From the NCBI GenBank assembly GCA_019054805.1, contig JAHQIY010000017.1:1426001-1490000 (forward strand): a stretch of 64,000 nucleotides of DNA, in the 5' to 3' direction. The translations under genes were made by a program, and so were the position numbers. The notes beneath the pieces were generated by a model. That model did no database searches. It worked only from the letters and a program-made list of their open reading frames with translations, and had not been told where the DNA came from. Below are positions 21,946 through 34,269 of the stretch, piece after piece. Each line of letters opens with the position of its first letter. Position 1 is the stretch's first letter. This DNA comes from Brachionus manjavacas (Eukaryota > Rotifera > Eurotatoria > Ploima > Brachionidae).

Positions 21946-24589
21946 CTAAATATGAATTGCAAATTTTAATTAAGATTTTTTAAATTTGCTTCAAAACAGT
22001 TTATCGTAATTCAAATTTGAAATTTACTTTTTCAAAAGTTTAACACAATTTTCAGAGTAAATAAAAATCTCTTATTTTGAAAGCTTCTAATTATTTTGTA
22101 AAGTTATTTCGGTTTAGCCTCTAATCACTATCGAAAATTTCCATTCCAAACTCCCTGCATTTCACTAAATTTAAATTGGAAGCCAGTGTCCAAAAATTAA
22201 TCAAAAAAATTTATTCCAATTTTTTTGAAAATATTTTGGACACACTCTAAAAAAACAGAAAAAATTTTATATTGATTTCTGAGATTGATTGATGAAAAAA
22301 AATAAAAAAAATCAAACAATATTTTTTTGCTTCTATATTAGCCTCCAGCGACAATTTTTCAAAAAATTTTTTTCTTATATCCGAGTTTTTGATGCGACAC
22401 CATACTAACTATAAATCAGAAGAATTTTTGCTGACTAAACCTTATTAAATTTTAAAAAATCTTGATAAAAATTAAACACAAAAAAACTTAACTTATTCAT
22501 GAATAATAATAAAATCGCTGAATGGAATTAATCAGATATGAATATTTGGGAAAAAAATTTACTAAAAGAAATCAAATAAAAATATATTTAACAATGTTTA
22601 TAGCACTGTATAACTTAGAATTCAATAAATGCTTAGCTTTATAACTTGTCATAATTTATAGATTTTTTTGTTACTTAAAATATCAGAAATAATTTGTATT
22701 TAGTTGTTATTTACAGTAATTCAACATGAACTAATTATTAATTTTATTATTTAAAAAATCTAAATAAAAAACCAAGAATCATAATAAAAAATTTTAACAT
22801 AGAAGCACAATCAATGACACAAACAAAAAGTTCCAAAAATAACTACCAATTTACTTGAATTTTTTTAATATTATTCTTTTTAAAGTGCTCTTGTGAATTT
22901 TCCCGAAAGAAATAAAAAAATCATAAATTTTTTAATGAAATAAAAAGGCTTATATAATTTTCGAATTTTTGTTACATATTGAAAAATGTGCTTACTAATC
23001 ATTTAGATCACGTAAAAGTTAACAAAAGTAATTTCTATGATTAAGTAGAATTTTATTTGAAAACTGTTTTGCAAAATGCTGATTATGCACTACCATGACT
23101 AGATAAACAACCAATTCTGCAAAAAATTTGAAATCTGATCATTTAAATTTCTTTTTTATTTATTCATATGGCAAGTATGAATTAGTAATTAATAAAATTA
23201 GTTTTATGCAAAAAATTGAAATCTCTTTTTTCATCGATCGAAGGAATTAAATTAGAATAAAATGCAATGGTTTATTTAATTGAATGTGTTTTTCATTATG
23301 TTTTTTAATAGAATCTTTTACAATAAATTATTGCAATATAAAGACTTTCGAGAGTTTCGAAATTTCGAAAAAAATCAATTTATCAAAAATATTTAACAAA
23401 AAAATTATTTATTTTGTAACCCTTAGCAAGTTACGAAAAAGATATTCGTTTTTTCTTTCAGTCAAAATAAAAAATTTTAAAATAATTAAATTGATATTTT
23501 TTATTAAGTCAAGACTCAAATATCGAATGTAAATACCTTTTGTTGGGTCCACAGTAGAGGATTTTTTCAATGTCTAAAAAATGATTTTATAATAAAGATT
23601 TTAAAATATCTAATGCATTCTTGTTCTTTGAAAAATTTTAAACTGAATATTAGATGTTTAAAAAAAATATCTACTGATGAACAAAATCAATTATTTTGAA
23701 ATTAGAAAAAATTACTATTTAAATCTCAAAATATTCTGGTACTGTAGCTGAATGTAGTCAATGGTTCTGACAAGTATTCTGGCAGATAATCATGCCGTAT
23801 GAATGAAACTCAACTGTAGTAAAAAAAAAATGATGTATCAATTGATTATTTTTAGAACGTTTTTCAGATTGATTTATGAGATTAATTACTGACAGAATTT
23901 AAAAAAAAAAAATAAAATCTAATTCATCTCAATTAAAATTTAATATTTTTGTAGATTTTTCTAAAGATTAAAAATATTTTGTTCATTTTTTTATTAATAA
24001 ACAATCGAGTTTAGTAAATGAATGAACCAAACTGGATTGCATATTTAATGAAGACTAAAATCTTTTTTGGCAAAAATTTTTGATTTTTGGGTTGCTTGTC
24101 TATTGAAGTTGGACTAGAAAGAATAGGTACTTGTAATATGGTCAGTAATTTTTTAGTTTTTTATTATTAATATTAAGAAATTTGAAAAAAATACTAATTA
24201 AGTTACATTTATTCCACTAAGCAAATCTTGGCTGGTTCATCTTTTCGACGGCATGCAGTGGTTTGAGATATTTAAATCGGTAACAACTTTAACATTGTAA
24301 ACTTTTTTTCATAAATTTTTTCCAAATTTTTGTTGCATAATTTTTTTGTTGTTGAAAGTTCACTTTTATATCTAAAAGTTTCATAATTAAAAAAGCAATA
24401 TATTTTAGAAAAATCCAATTTAAAAAAGGTTCCGAAAAAAAAAAATTGATCATTTATTAAAAATCAATATAATTAAAATAAATTTGAGTCTTTTATTTAA
24501 ATTGTATTGAATAACAAAGCAAAATCATTTTAAAAATTTTAATTTCAAATCTAATCTTCAAAACCAAAGGAAAGCATACATCCTGAACC
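21946..24589. other. Intergenic AT-rich DNA
   Basis: Upstream flank of the sugar transporter. Several small open frames are present but all have low complexity and no homologous motif. No RNA gene or repeat was recognised until the retrotransposon piece at 24590. Confidence 0.4.
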
Positions 24590-24862
24590 GGTAAGCATTG
24601 GCCGAGATATTGATATCGAAGTACCGTAGAAGAGGCTGCGCTGAAGGAATTTGAAGAACAGCACAGGGAATTGACGGTGTTTTCGTCAGAAAGGTTGAAA
24701 GCTGGTTTAGGGACAGCAGTGGAAATATTGCACAGCCCTTTCAACAAGATATGGTGTCCAGAAGTCATGCCGGAAGACTGGACAAAGAGCCTTTCAGTGA
24801 AGTTTCTGACGAAAGGAGACAAAATTAATGTGATAATTAGGGCTGGTAAGCCGGTTTAAAAT
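24590..24862 (+). mobile_element. LINE fragment: linker and start of RT domain
   Basis: The frame reads TAVEILHSPFNKIWCPEVMP, then EDWTKSLSVKFLTKGDKINV and an IRAGKP end. This corresponds to the conserved block before RT motif 1 of RTE/CR1-type LINEs (xxxxFNxIWxxExxPxDWxxsxxxxxxKKGD). The invariant second Lys of KKGD is Thr here and the following NxRGIsLL motif is degraded. Only about 270 bases remain. Confidence 0.75.
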
Positions 24863-25400
24863 CTGTTAAACTAGTAAAGCGTTTTTCAAGGCATTGTGAA
24901 TTTTCATAGAAATCTAACAAAAATTAAAAAAAAATAGATTCTTTTTCATTAATTAAAATTAGCAAAATTGAGCTTAAGATGATTAACTTTGATGAAACAA
25001 TATGAAACAAAGTATGTTTCATTAAATTAAAAGAATAATAAATAATTTTAATTGACACAGGATATATTAATGATCGAGTAAAATATCAATATTTTGAGAT
25101 GTCTTTTTTATCTCCGATCAATTCTAAATGAAAATGACCACTAATTAAATGATCTTGTATTTGGTGATTTTTTAATTGTTTAAAAAAGACTTAAATGTTT
25201 AGGCTGGTTTATTTAAAAGTAATTTTAAATAAAGAAAAGCAAAAATTTTTATTTTCATTTGTAAATTAACATACAATTTGATTGAGAATAATCAAAAAAT
25301 AATCTGTATTTTTGTTCAAATTTGTAAAATAATATTAAATTAAAAAAAAACAATGTCTGAAAAAAATTATCAACTTCGTCAATTCAAGATCACTTCTCTG

Positions 25401-25510
25401 TTAATGAAACTTTAGAGCTTCAGAGGATGTCCTAAAAAAACACTCTTTTACAATATCATTCTTCCTCGCAATAGCCCCAAGGTACTGAAAATTACTCTCC
25501 ATATACCTGA
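25401..25510 (-). mobile_element. Probable LINE RT-thumb fragment
   Basis: The minus strand reads MESNFQYLGAIARKNDIVKE, then CFFRTSSEALKFH-stop. The FxYLGxxxxxxxxxxxxI/V pattern followed by a basic-to-Ala helix resembles the region after the RT palm in RTE-like elements (VExFxYLGSxxSxDG). It is short and isolated, so the call rests on this one block. Confidence 0.45.
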
Positions 25511-25897
25511 CCATGGTTCAGCTTCAGGTAAGTAAAATTTTAGGACATAGTCTTACACAAATACCAAGTATGGTATTATAATTGAATACTAAAATTTAAT
25601 GACCATAGACAAAGAATTAAATTACTCTAGTATGTAAAAAAATAATAATCAAAAATAAGTAAAAAAATTACTGATTATATGATTAAATCAATAAAATAAA
25701 AAAATTAATTAATTTTTAATTTTTTTTGTATAATCTTTATTCTTAAAAGATTTATTAGCAATGCTAGTTGACGAGTTGAGACAAAATTTACGGACTAAGT
25801 CAGTGTTGTCATAACTTCCTCATTTTAAATGCAATTTTTCATTTACATCGCATTTAAACATTCGTCCTGCATTTCAGAGATATTTTGAAGATTTTTT

Positions 25898-25964
25898 GAT
25901 CCTTAGCGGGCTCTGAACCCTCGATCCTCTGGTTGCATGACTAACAAACCAAAAACTCCACTCC
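25898..25964 (-). repeat. tRNA-derived SINE head or tRNA pseudogene
   Basis: The minus strand contains GGTTTGTTAGTCATGCAACC, then AGAGGATCGAGGGTTCAGAG and CCCGC. This order resembles a D-arm/anticodon region followed by a T-arm with a B-box-like GGTTCAGAGCCC. Stem pairing is imperfect and no clean acceptor stem is visible, so it is unlikely to be a working tRNA. A tRNA-derived SINE fragment is the best explanation. Confidence 0.45.
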
Positions 25965-26020
25965 AAAAATAAAGATTTTATTTTAAAAAAAATTAAATAA
26001 GAATTATATTTAATATATTT

Positions 26021-26080
26021 AATTATAAATTATAAATTATAAATTATATTTTAATTATAAATTATATTTAATTATAAATT
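26021..26080. repeat. AT microsatellite-like repeat
   Basis: Iterated ATTATAA/ATTATATTTA units in pure A/T sequence immediately downstream of the ASB-like gene. It looks like simple replication slippage. Confidence 0.7.
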
Positions 26081-26257
26081 TTTACATAATTTTAATAAGG
26101 AAAATTTCTTTATCTAAGTATTTTATTTCGTTCCTTTTTCCTTAAATTAAAAAAAAAAAAATTTATTTTCGAATTTTAAATTCTTTCTTAAGTGTTCAAC
26201 TAAATGAAAATAAATATTTTTTGGTTTTTAAATGGTTTGGAAAATATAATAAAATAA

Positions 26258-27889
26258 TTAGATATCTCTCAAAAACTTGACTAAAACAGTTGGTATTTGA
26301 AGGCTGGTCAAAGACTCGATTGAAAGTGATCTCAATTTTTCTCTTACTTGGTTTCTGGCAATCAACCGCAGACTCTTTGGCTTTCCTTTGCCACATTCGT
26401 GCAGTGAAAAAAGCACAGATTCAATCCGATCTTTGATATTGGAATCAAGAGTATTCATTTTTTGTTTTCTTTTGAGTTTGGACCACCAAGCCAGAGACGA
26501 CTTGGTACCTGAATCCATAAGACCATGCTGAATCAATTTTTTGACATAACTGGTGACCAAATCGACCATCTCATCACTTGTCAAATAGCGCAGAATATTT
26601 GATGCTGACAAAAAACTTGACCGATTTGAGCATTTTTTGGTCCAGTAGAAAATATAGTTGGCAATCCATGTTCCGCGGTGATTAGAGGGTACAACATCAT
26701 ATTTGACCAAGAGCCAATGCTTCAAAAAATACGCATTACAAATGTTTGGACTGAGGCCCTGGTATTCTAATTTAATATTTTTCATTTGATCATCACACGG
26801 CTTTAGCAGTCTAGCTGACTCGTAGCATAGTAATTTTTTGTACAATAACTTTTTATTATTTATATAATTTAACAAAATTTCAATCAACTTAATGTCCGAT
26901 TGAAATGAACGCTTCATTTTGACAATCAAAGTATCGATCAATATCAGATCGATTTTGCATGAATCGTCAACTCTTTTCTTAAGACTGTTTATGAACAAAG
27001 TGTAGAAATTTTGCTGGAAGAACTCAAAGCACACGGAGAACAAAGACTCGTTGCCCATCGATGCTTCACTGGACAAATCAACACCAAAGTCGTTCAGCAA
27101 CACGCTATACAAATCGTATTTGAGCTCAAGCTGCTGGCAAGTCGATGGCAAATTGAGGCTTAGATATTGACAACAATTTTTTAACTTTTCCATATTAATG
27201 TCTATTTTAGATTTGAGTGAATTTTCTAATAAAATTTTTAGACAATTTATTTTTGATTCTTTGACCGCAATGTCTATTAGGAATTCGATCAGATCGAATT
27301 TGAGGTTAGATGTCGACTTGTTGAGTAAGTAGTTGAGGATGTCTGGTTGATTTTCGATTATGGAGTATTTGAAAGCGGACAGGTCAAGATTGGCACCGAA
27401 ATTTTCGACCACAAGCTTCACCATTTCCAATGAGTGAGAATGAATGCAGAACAAGAGAGTGTTTGGCAAGTCTCCGAGCTGTTTTTCGTCTGTCTTCAAA
27501 TGGTCCTCGTTGAACTTGGCGATTAGTCGAATGAGACCAATGTTGTTGAACTGAGAATGCCAACAGAACAGACCCTTGACCAAATAAAGCTTGAGTGTGC
27601 AGTCTACGCACTGGTTCTCTTGGATCATCTGCAGGGTCTTGAGCAGCCGATTTTCATTGAACGTAATCTGTTGACAACGGATCAGATCTATGGTCAATAG
27701 ATCGTGGTCAGCAAAAGAAGACTTCAAAGACAAACAATCTTCTACATAATTGTAGAAATCGATTTGAAATTTGTACATGTCACTTTTGGTGTAATCGCAC
27801 AGATAATAGATTTGTTCCACATTTGAGCCCAATGAATCATTGTAGTAGCAACACTCGCACACATAGTCATCGCTATAGAAGTATTCCAT
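26258..27889 (-). CDS. Ankyrin-repeat and SOCS-box protein (ASB-like)
   Basis: Single-exon frame of 543 residues. The C-terminus (about residues 500-543: PKSLRLIARNQVREKL, then LQIPTVLVKFL) matches a SOCS box: the PxSLxxLxRxxIRxxL BC-box-like helix and the LPxxLxxFL Cullin5-side end. The central region (about 130-330) holds degenerate ankyrin-like helices such as NTLLFCIHSHSLEMVKLVVE followed by ILNYLLNK. A Cys/Tyr-rich N-terminus opens the protein. By family knowledge it would be the substrate receptor of an Elongin B/C-Cullin5 ubiquitin ligase; the substrate is unknown. The ankyrin repeats lack crisp TPLHxA motifs, so repeat number cannot be given. Confidence in the SOCS box is good, in ankyrin moderate. 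Confidence 0.7.
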   Translation of the reverse strand: MEYFYSDDYVCECCYYNDSLGSNVEQIYYLCDYTKSDMYKFQIDFYNYVEDCLSLKSSFADHDLLTIDLIRCQQITFNENRLLKTLQMIQENQCVDCTLKLYLVKGLFCWHSQFNNIGLIRLIAKFNEDHLKTDEKQLGDLPNTLLFCIHSHSLEMVKLVVENFGANLDLSAFKYSIIENQPDILNYLLNKSTSNLKFDLIEFLIDIAVKESKINCLKILLENSLKSKIDINMEKLKNCCQYLSLNLPSTCQQLELKYDLYSVLLNDFGVDLSSEASMGNESLFSVCFEFFQQNFYTLFINSLKKRVDDSCKIDLILIDTLIVKMKRSFQSDIKLIEILLNYINNKKLLYKKLLCYESARLLKPCDDQMKNIKLEYQGLSPNICNAYFLKHWLLVKYDVVPSNHRGTWIANYIFYWTKKCSNRSSFLSASNILRYLTSDEMVDLVTSYVKKLIQHGLMDSGTKSSLAWWSKLKRKQKMNTLDSNIKDRIESVLFSLHECGKGKPKSLRLIARNQVREKLRSLSIESLTSLQIPTVLVKFLRDI

Positions 27890-29099
27890 TCTACTTTTAT
27901 TTAAATCTATTAAAAGAATAAAGAGAAAATGCTCGTGTATTTATCTTTTTTATTTTCTATGATGGAGTTAGGTTGAAAAGGTTAAAAAACATTTTATTTT
28001 ATTTTTATTATTCTCAATAGTTTTACTACAAACTATCCTGCATCAATGCTTTTAATAGAATGAACACTCTTTTCCATTCCAAAAACGTAATAAACAAAAC
28101 AATATTTTAAAATATTAAAATTCTTTTTTATTTAAAACAATTAATAACACAAATTTGATAAAACAAAAAAATTATCTGTATAATTTCTAGCACTTGATGA
28201 GTTATTTAAACAATGCTCTAAATATAAACAAGAACTAGAAAATTTAAAAAAAGAAAAAAATTCCGTAGCATCCTACCCAGAAAAGTAGAACGAAAAATTT
28301 ATTACCCAAATTATTTTTAGTTTTTTAAAAAATTAATTAAAGAAAATAATTTTTTTTTCTAGACATAAGGATAAACATTATAAAGAAGCCGACCTTATCT
28401 GTGACTATTTGTAAGAAACTGTGTTTTCTTAAATTTGGCAACAAAATGAACATGATTGATTTTAAATTTTTAAATTATTTTAAATTTCAAATATAATTTA
28501 AATGACTTTAAATAGTAATACAAAACTTATCTAAAAAACAAACCCTCAACCATTTTATAAAGTTCTTAACAGATGAAATATTTAATTGATTGACAAAAAG
28601 TAAGGCTTTATTACGCATTTAATTTTTTTTAATTTATTTTAGACCAAGAAAAAAAGAAACGTGTTTCAAAAAATATTATTATCGAAATAATGTTTTATGA
28701 TTATTTAATTTTTTTGCGAGTTAGAATTTTCTTGATTTGACTTGAAATTACAATTTCTGATTTTGCTTCGGGGACCAAAATTTTTAATTCAAAATAAAAA
28801 ATCAATAATTAATTCTAATTTATTTTTTTTAATTTAATTCCAATAAAAAAATTAAATATGCCCCTCCAAAATGGATTTTCAATTAGAAAATGAATTTTCG
28901 AAAAAGAAAAAAACTAAAATTAAAAGACTCCATCCTCATCAAAGGGTGTATTTTTTTTTAAAATAAATGTATTAATAATTATGAAAATTTGACTTAAATT
29001 GAACTTTAAAAGTTTAATTCAATTACTAACCAAAAGGGTTATCGAAAAAATAAACATGTTTCATATTAAAATTTTTTTATTTTTTCAACAAAAAAAAAT
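27890..29099. other. Intergenic AT-rich DNA
   Basis: Upstream of the ASB-like gene and downstream of SLC27A, both on the minus strand. A reverse-strand AATAAA lies at about 29076-29081, some 20 bases past the SLC27A stop, and is a likely polyadenylation signal. Nothing else is recognisable. Confidence 0.4.
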
Positions 29100-32000
29100 C
29101 TATAAGCGAATTCTACCACTTAAAATTTCCTCATACACTTCTTTGTTCAAAGGTTTATAAATCTGTAAATTAGCATCAAAATAATAAATGATATCTTTAA
29201 CACTTTTTACATTGAATGCTTCTTCTACAAGCTTTGTCTTTTTTGCTTTAAAAGTGCCTTAAACAGAAAATCGAATGGACTTTAAAATATTCTACAAGGT
29301 TATTAATTTACCTGTGTGGTCTAACTCTGTCGTAAATCGTATGAATAGAGGCCGAGCATATGAAGGAAGCTCTTCTTTTATTTTTTTATTTAAACCCTGC
29401 AAATCAATCGAGTTTGGTGAGTCAGCAATGCTGACCATTCCAGCGCGTCCTTCTTGGCCCGGAATCTCAACTCCATAAACAACAACTTCTTTGGAATTAA
29501 GGAATCGACTTATCTGATTTTCTACCTCAACTGTTGACACGTTTTCGCCTCGCCATCGAAACGTATCACCCAAACGATCACAAAAATAAAAATAACCAAA
29601 TCTGTCCATTGACATTGCATCTCCTTAAATATAAATCACCTTAAATTTTTTAATTTTTAATTGTAAATAGATAGTAAATAGTGTTTTCTTTTTTTTCTCT
29701 TATTTTGTTAATAATTTTTACCTTTTTAAATAGAAAACTAGTTTTACTCATAATAGTTTCGGGAGTTTTGAGAAAAAAAAATTCATGTTAAAATTTTAAA
29801 AAATGTTTTAAATTTTGGATTGTTTTTTCTAATAGTCCAAATTTGGGTCTTTAAATTCTTATTTTTTAATAATTATCACTTGTCAAAATAATATGTTACT
29901 TTAAAATTAATGCCAAAAAATGTTGTGTCATTTTCGGCAAATTTAGGTAGGAGAAATTTTTGTTGACGACTAATAAATGTTTATTACAAATAAATATTTA
30001 GAAATAAGGAAGAAAAAATAATGAACACTTGTATTTTCTTAATCAAAAAAATTTCGTTTAGAATATATTCTGGGTTATAAAAAATAATTTTTTTACCTAT
30101 TGGTATTAATTTTTAGTAAACTTTGCTTGTAAAAAAAATAATAACATATTTTGGAAAAAGATAGCTATTTAACATAGAAGAGAATTTGTAGAAATTAAGT
30201 GATAAATTAAGTGTGTAAGCTTACAAAAATTACTTTTGGAAAATGGAGCCGCAGTGGTATTGAAAGTCTCATCTTGAAGGTTTTTAAATAAAATTTATTT
30301 CATCTATTATCAAAGAAACCATAAAAATATGTTTTTGATTCAAAAAAATAAAAAAGTACATCATTCCTTTAACAAACTGGCAAAATAAAGGGTAATGGGA
30401 GAACCCCGGCCATAGGGATTAGGGTTTATTAACAATAAAGTTTTCTGGAAGATTAAAAATTATTAGAATAAATTGGTTTTAGTTAAAAACCAAATTTGAA
30501 TAAAATAACTTTTACTTTAGAGAAAATGCAAAATAAAAAAAGATAAAACTTTACGCACATAAAGTTCATGAAAGTCAGGGTAACTGGTTAGGTTTAGTTA
30601 AAGGAGAAATAAAAGATAAGTCACGTATAAAATAAAATTTTAATCTAGAAGCCAAAATTTATTTTGTATTTTTCCATTTAAAAGCACTGGCTTTTAAAAT
30701 AATTATCCAATTCTAATTTTTACTAGGCTCATTGACAACACCTCATTTATTTAGGAAAATAAATCTGCAAAGTGATTTTTTATTTATCTATGATTAATTC
30801 TTAAGTTTTTTTATCAATTAAATAAATTCTTTTTTTTAAATCGCTTAAAACAATACTGTTTTTCTATTTCCTCCTTTAAAATTTTAAAATTAAATTTTAT
30901 AAATTTTGATGTTAATTATTTATTAATATTATTTTTTGGTTCTAAATTACACAAATACACCAAAATTTGGACTTTTCTTTTTCGGTGGTGATTATTTTTT
31001 CATTTTTATGTATAAAATTAAAATACGCAAATTAAACAAAATAACACTGGAAAATTGGAACCAGCTCCCTCCAGAAGAACTTTCAGAAAAATCAAAAATA
31101 GCTTTAAAAAGAAACTAGACGATTTTTTGACTGCAAAAAAAATAAAACTATTAAAAAGAATTATTAATAAACTCGTTTTAGCTACCATAGCGAAGCCTTC
31201 GAGTCTCGCTCTTGGAAACCCTGCTGTAATTTATTATTATTATCTAAATAATTGTATATATTAATTATTTTACTTTAGCTTTTTTTTATTTTTCAAAAAC
31301 TTGATATTTCAAATTTTCAATGGAATTTTTTACTTATTAAAAAAAAAATGAAATTTTTGAAGTTTGATTTAGGTGATACATTTAATTTATTTACTGGCTA
31401 AATTTATGGAAACAATTAAAATTTTACTAAGTTTTGCCTTTATTTTAAGTAATAAAATTCACAATGGGACTTTGACAATTTAAAAAAAATGCCTTACCTG
31501 TGTTGAAAGCCCTTTGGCCCGGTTTAAAAACATTTTCAATAATTTTTTTTTTTGACGCTTCTGGATTATTGGCATATCCATTAAAAGCTTTGGTAGGCTC
31601 ATTACCAATAATTCCTATTAGAAGACCCTTTTCTCCAATTTCACACTCAACACAAAAACCCTTTTCATCTCTAATCGGATTCATTTGTTCATCAATTTTT
31701 ATCAAAAATATTGGATAGACATTTTTGATCAACCTGGTTAGCAAAGGTTTAAAACCGCACGAGCCAACTTTATAGTCCAAGTTGAGCATTGTGCAATTTC
31801 CCTCAGATGCGGCATAAAATTCTAAACATTTGATTCCAAAACGTTGATTAAATTCCTTCCAGACATTAGCTCTAAGTCCATTTCCGTAAGCTTTGCGCAC
31901 TTTATGTGCCCGGTCTAGCGCCGATGGCGCTTGATTGACCAAAAATCGGCATATTTCGCCAACATATATAAAAGAGGTACAATTATACTGAATGCAATCT

Positions 32001-32967
32001 TTCCAAAAATTTGAAGCGCTAAATTTTTTGCGCAAAACAACAGTTGAGCCAACAGTAATGGCCGAACCAATACCTAGCAAAGTTCCATTTCCATGATAGA
32101 TAGGCAAAGTGACATAAACAACATCGTTTGCTCCCAATCCAGCTGCCCTGAAAAAAGTCGAAGCTCCGCCATAATAACGACTCTGTTTGATAACTGCTGG
32201 CTTAGGCAAACCAGTTGTGCCACTTGTATAAATATACAAAATTGTATCTTCTGAAGCCACACTGTATCCACAATCAATATTCTCCGCATATGTTTTATTC
32301 AAAAGACTATTTAAGTTGACAGCACCAATGGTCGATTTTTTATCGGCATCAATTATCAGCTGAACCTTGTCAAGATCATTTTTTATTTGTCCAATTACTT
32401 TTAAAAATAAAGAATTAAAAAAATCCTAACATCTTTTATTTGTCTTACTTGGTTCCAGAGTAGAATTAAATATGACTGATAGAGCTTTTGATGAGGCAAT
32501 GGAATGCCTAAGTGGTTCTCCCTTTAAGTTTGTATTTATCAAAGCACTAATGACTCCTAGTTTGGAAAGACCGAGCCAAAGGCCAACAAATTCTGGCCTA
32601 TTTTCCATAAAAATAGCAACACAGTCTCCTTTTTTGTAGCCAAAAGGTGCTGTAGAAAATAATTTTGCCACACGATTCGAATAATCTTCTAGCTTAAAAA
32701 ATATAAAATTTTATTTGATCAAAGTTTTTTTCTTTGTTTTTTTACATCTTTGAATGTCCATGTTTTATTTTCATTAATGATGCAAGCTTTTTGCGGGTGT
32801 TTTTTAACCAATTTTTGGAATTCGTTGAATGTGTTGGTCTTTTCTCTTTGGAATTTGGATAAGGTGAATTTAATGTCAAGAAATAGGCGAATGCCTAAGA
32901 AATCACGATAAATAGCAACAACATACTGGTAAAATAGATTAAAAAAATTTAAAAAATTTTGTATCAT
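29100..32967 (-). CDS. Long-chain fatty acid transport protein / very-long-chain acyl-CoA synthetase (SLC27A family)
   Basis: Membrane-linked enzyme coupling fatty-acid uptake to acyl-CoA formation. Five in-phase exons (32967-32746, 32692-32449, 32397-31498, 29623-29312, 29257-29100) give about 611 residues, close to the usual 620-650. Visible signatures are YIYTSGTTGLPKPAVIKQSR (AMP-binding P-loop, exon 3), LPIYHGNG, FYAASEGNCTMLNLD, the FATP motif GDTFRWRGENVSTVEVEN (exon 4) and the C-terminal GTFKAKKTKLVEEAFN (exon 5). The first ATG directly follows an acceptor (TTTTAG/ATG). A strong donor (AAAG/GTAAGT) at 33233 suggests an upstream exon, but its only open frame does not join in phase, so it is probably non-coding. 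Intron 3 is 1.87 kb, unlike the roughly 50-base introns elsewhere, and contains a LINE remnant. Confidence 0.9.
31030..31260 (+). mobile_element. LINE 3'-end remnant inside SLC27A intron 3
   Basis: Across two frames the plus strand reads ENWNQLPPEELSEKS and KIKNSFKKKLDDFLT, the WNxLPxxxxxxxSxxxFKxxLDxF tail of CR1-type RT ORFs, as also seen in the element at 41581-43005. It is followed by a GC-richer 3' tail (AGTCTCGCTC...CCCTGCTGTAA) and a TTATTATTATTAT run. The element lies antisense to the host gene. Confidence 0.7.
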
Positions 32968-34269
32968 CTAAAAGAAAATTAATTCAAAATATGCCTTTAA
33001 AAAATATTAATATTTTTAGAAAATAAATTTTAAAAAAGTAATAATTTTTCTGTGAAAAAATTTACCATTAGTAATTTTTAATTAGATTTTCCTCTCATCG
33101 TCATTTAAAAATTGAATAATCAATATTTCGAAATTAATTAAAATTGCTTCGTTAGTCAATTATTGATTTGAATTTTAAAAAAAATTCACGAAATCGATTT
33201 TTACGTAGACTTAAATACTTACCTTTATTTTGAATTAGATAAAGCAATAAATAAGGAAATTTGAAAAATACCGAAAAACAGTTTTGATTTTGTGACCTGA
33301 ATTTTGTTTTTAAATTATAACTTGGTATCGGAAGATTTAAAATTAGCATAAATTAAAAAAACCAAAATTGGTTAAATATCCTTGAAGTAAACTTTAAAAA
33401 AAAAATGGGCTAAATTATTAAAATAAATGATTAACGAAGTAATTCTTTCTCTCTTTAAAATACTTATAATTAATAAAAATTCATTCCTTCAATAAATATA
33501 ATTAATTATTAAAATTATTTTAAATTTTTGACTCAATCAAAACATGTCAAAAAATGGCAAATATTTACAATTAAAATTTTAGAACAAAAAAATGGTCTAA
33601 TACAACTTTTTTGTATTTAGACTAAATTATCATGAATAAAAGTTAATTTATAATCTAGAAAATTAAATTTTAAAATATCAAAATCATAATTTATTATTAA
33701 GATGTCTAAATTTTCTGAGATTACGACAAATTAAATCTCTTAGTAGTAACGACATTGTTTCAAAAAAAAACGTAAGCTAATTTTTTGAGATAAAATTGAA
33801 CATTTTTTAAATTTTGTTGTGATAAAAATATGTTTTTTATTTTATTAGACTCGGAACAACCCTTTATTAAAATTAAAAATTATTATTTACCAATATATTG
33901 CTATCTGTGCCAATTTGCTATCAAAAATTTCTAATTTATCTCAATATAATAAAATTACAAAGACCCTATGCCGTTAAAATATTTTGCGGCATTCCTGATC
34001 TATTTTCATAATAAAAAGCTAAATTAAGACTTTCCATAAATATAAATTATAATTTTTTTTAATTAAATTATCACTTAAAATAACATCATAAAAAGAAACT
34101 ACAGTTTTTAATTTTATCTGAGCATATGGTGTTAGAGTCAAAGTTTTCATTCAATAAAGTCTGCTACAAAATAAACAAAACAAAATTTAATAGAAAAATA
34201 TTTTATTTTAAAAATACTGAAAACTTTATCGGAAATAAAATTTCAAACAAAATTAAATTTTATCTTTTA
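32968..34269. other. Intergenic DNA with a candidate 5' exon of SLC27A
   Basis: Apart from the splice donor at 33233 (minus strand, AAAG/GTAAGT) that could close a leader exon of SLC27A, the stretch is AT-rich and featureless. A 65-codon minus-strand frame ends in this donor but joins the next exon out of phase. Confidence 0.4.

Noticed and set aside
23284..23532. 82-codon plus-strand frame
   Set aside because: Almost wholly F/K/I/N residues from AT-rich DNA, with no start context or family match.
33152..33349. 65-codon minus-strand frame ending in a perfect splice donor upstream of SLC27A
   Set aside because: As coding sequence it fails: joining to the SLC27A exon at 32967 gives a frameshift and an early stop. 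It was kept only as a possible non-coding leader exon.
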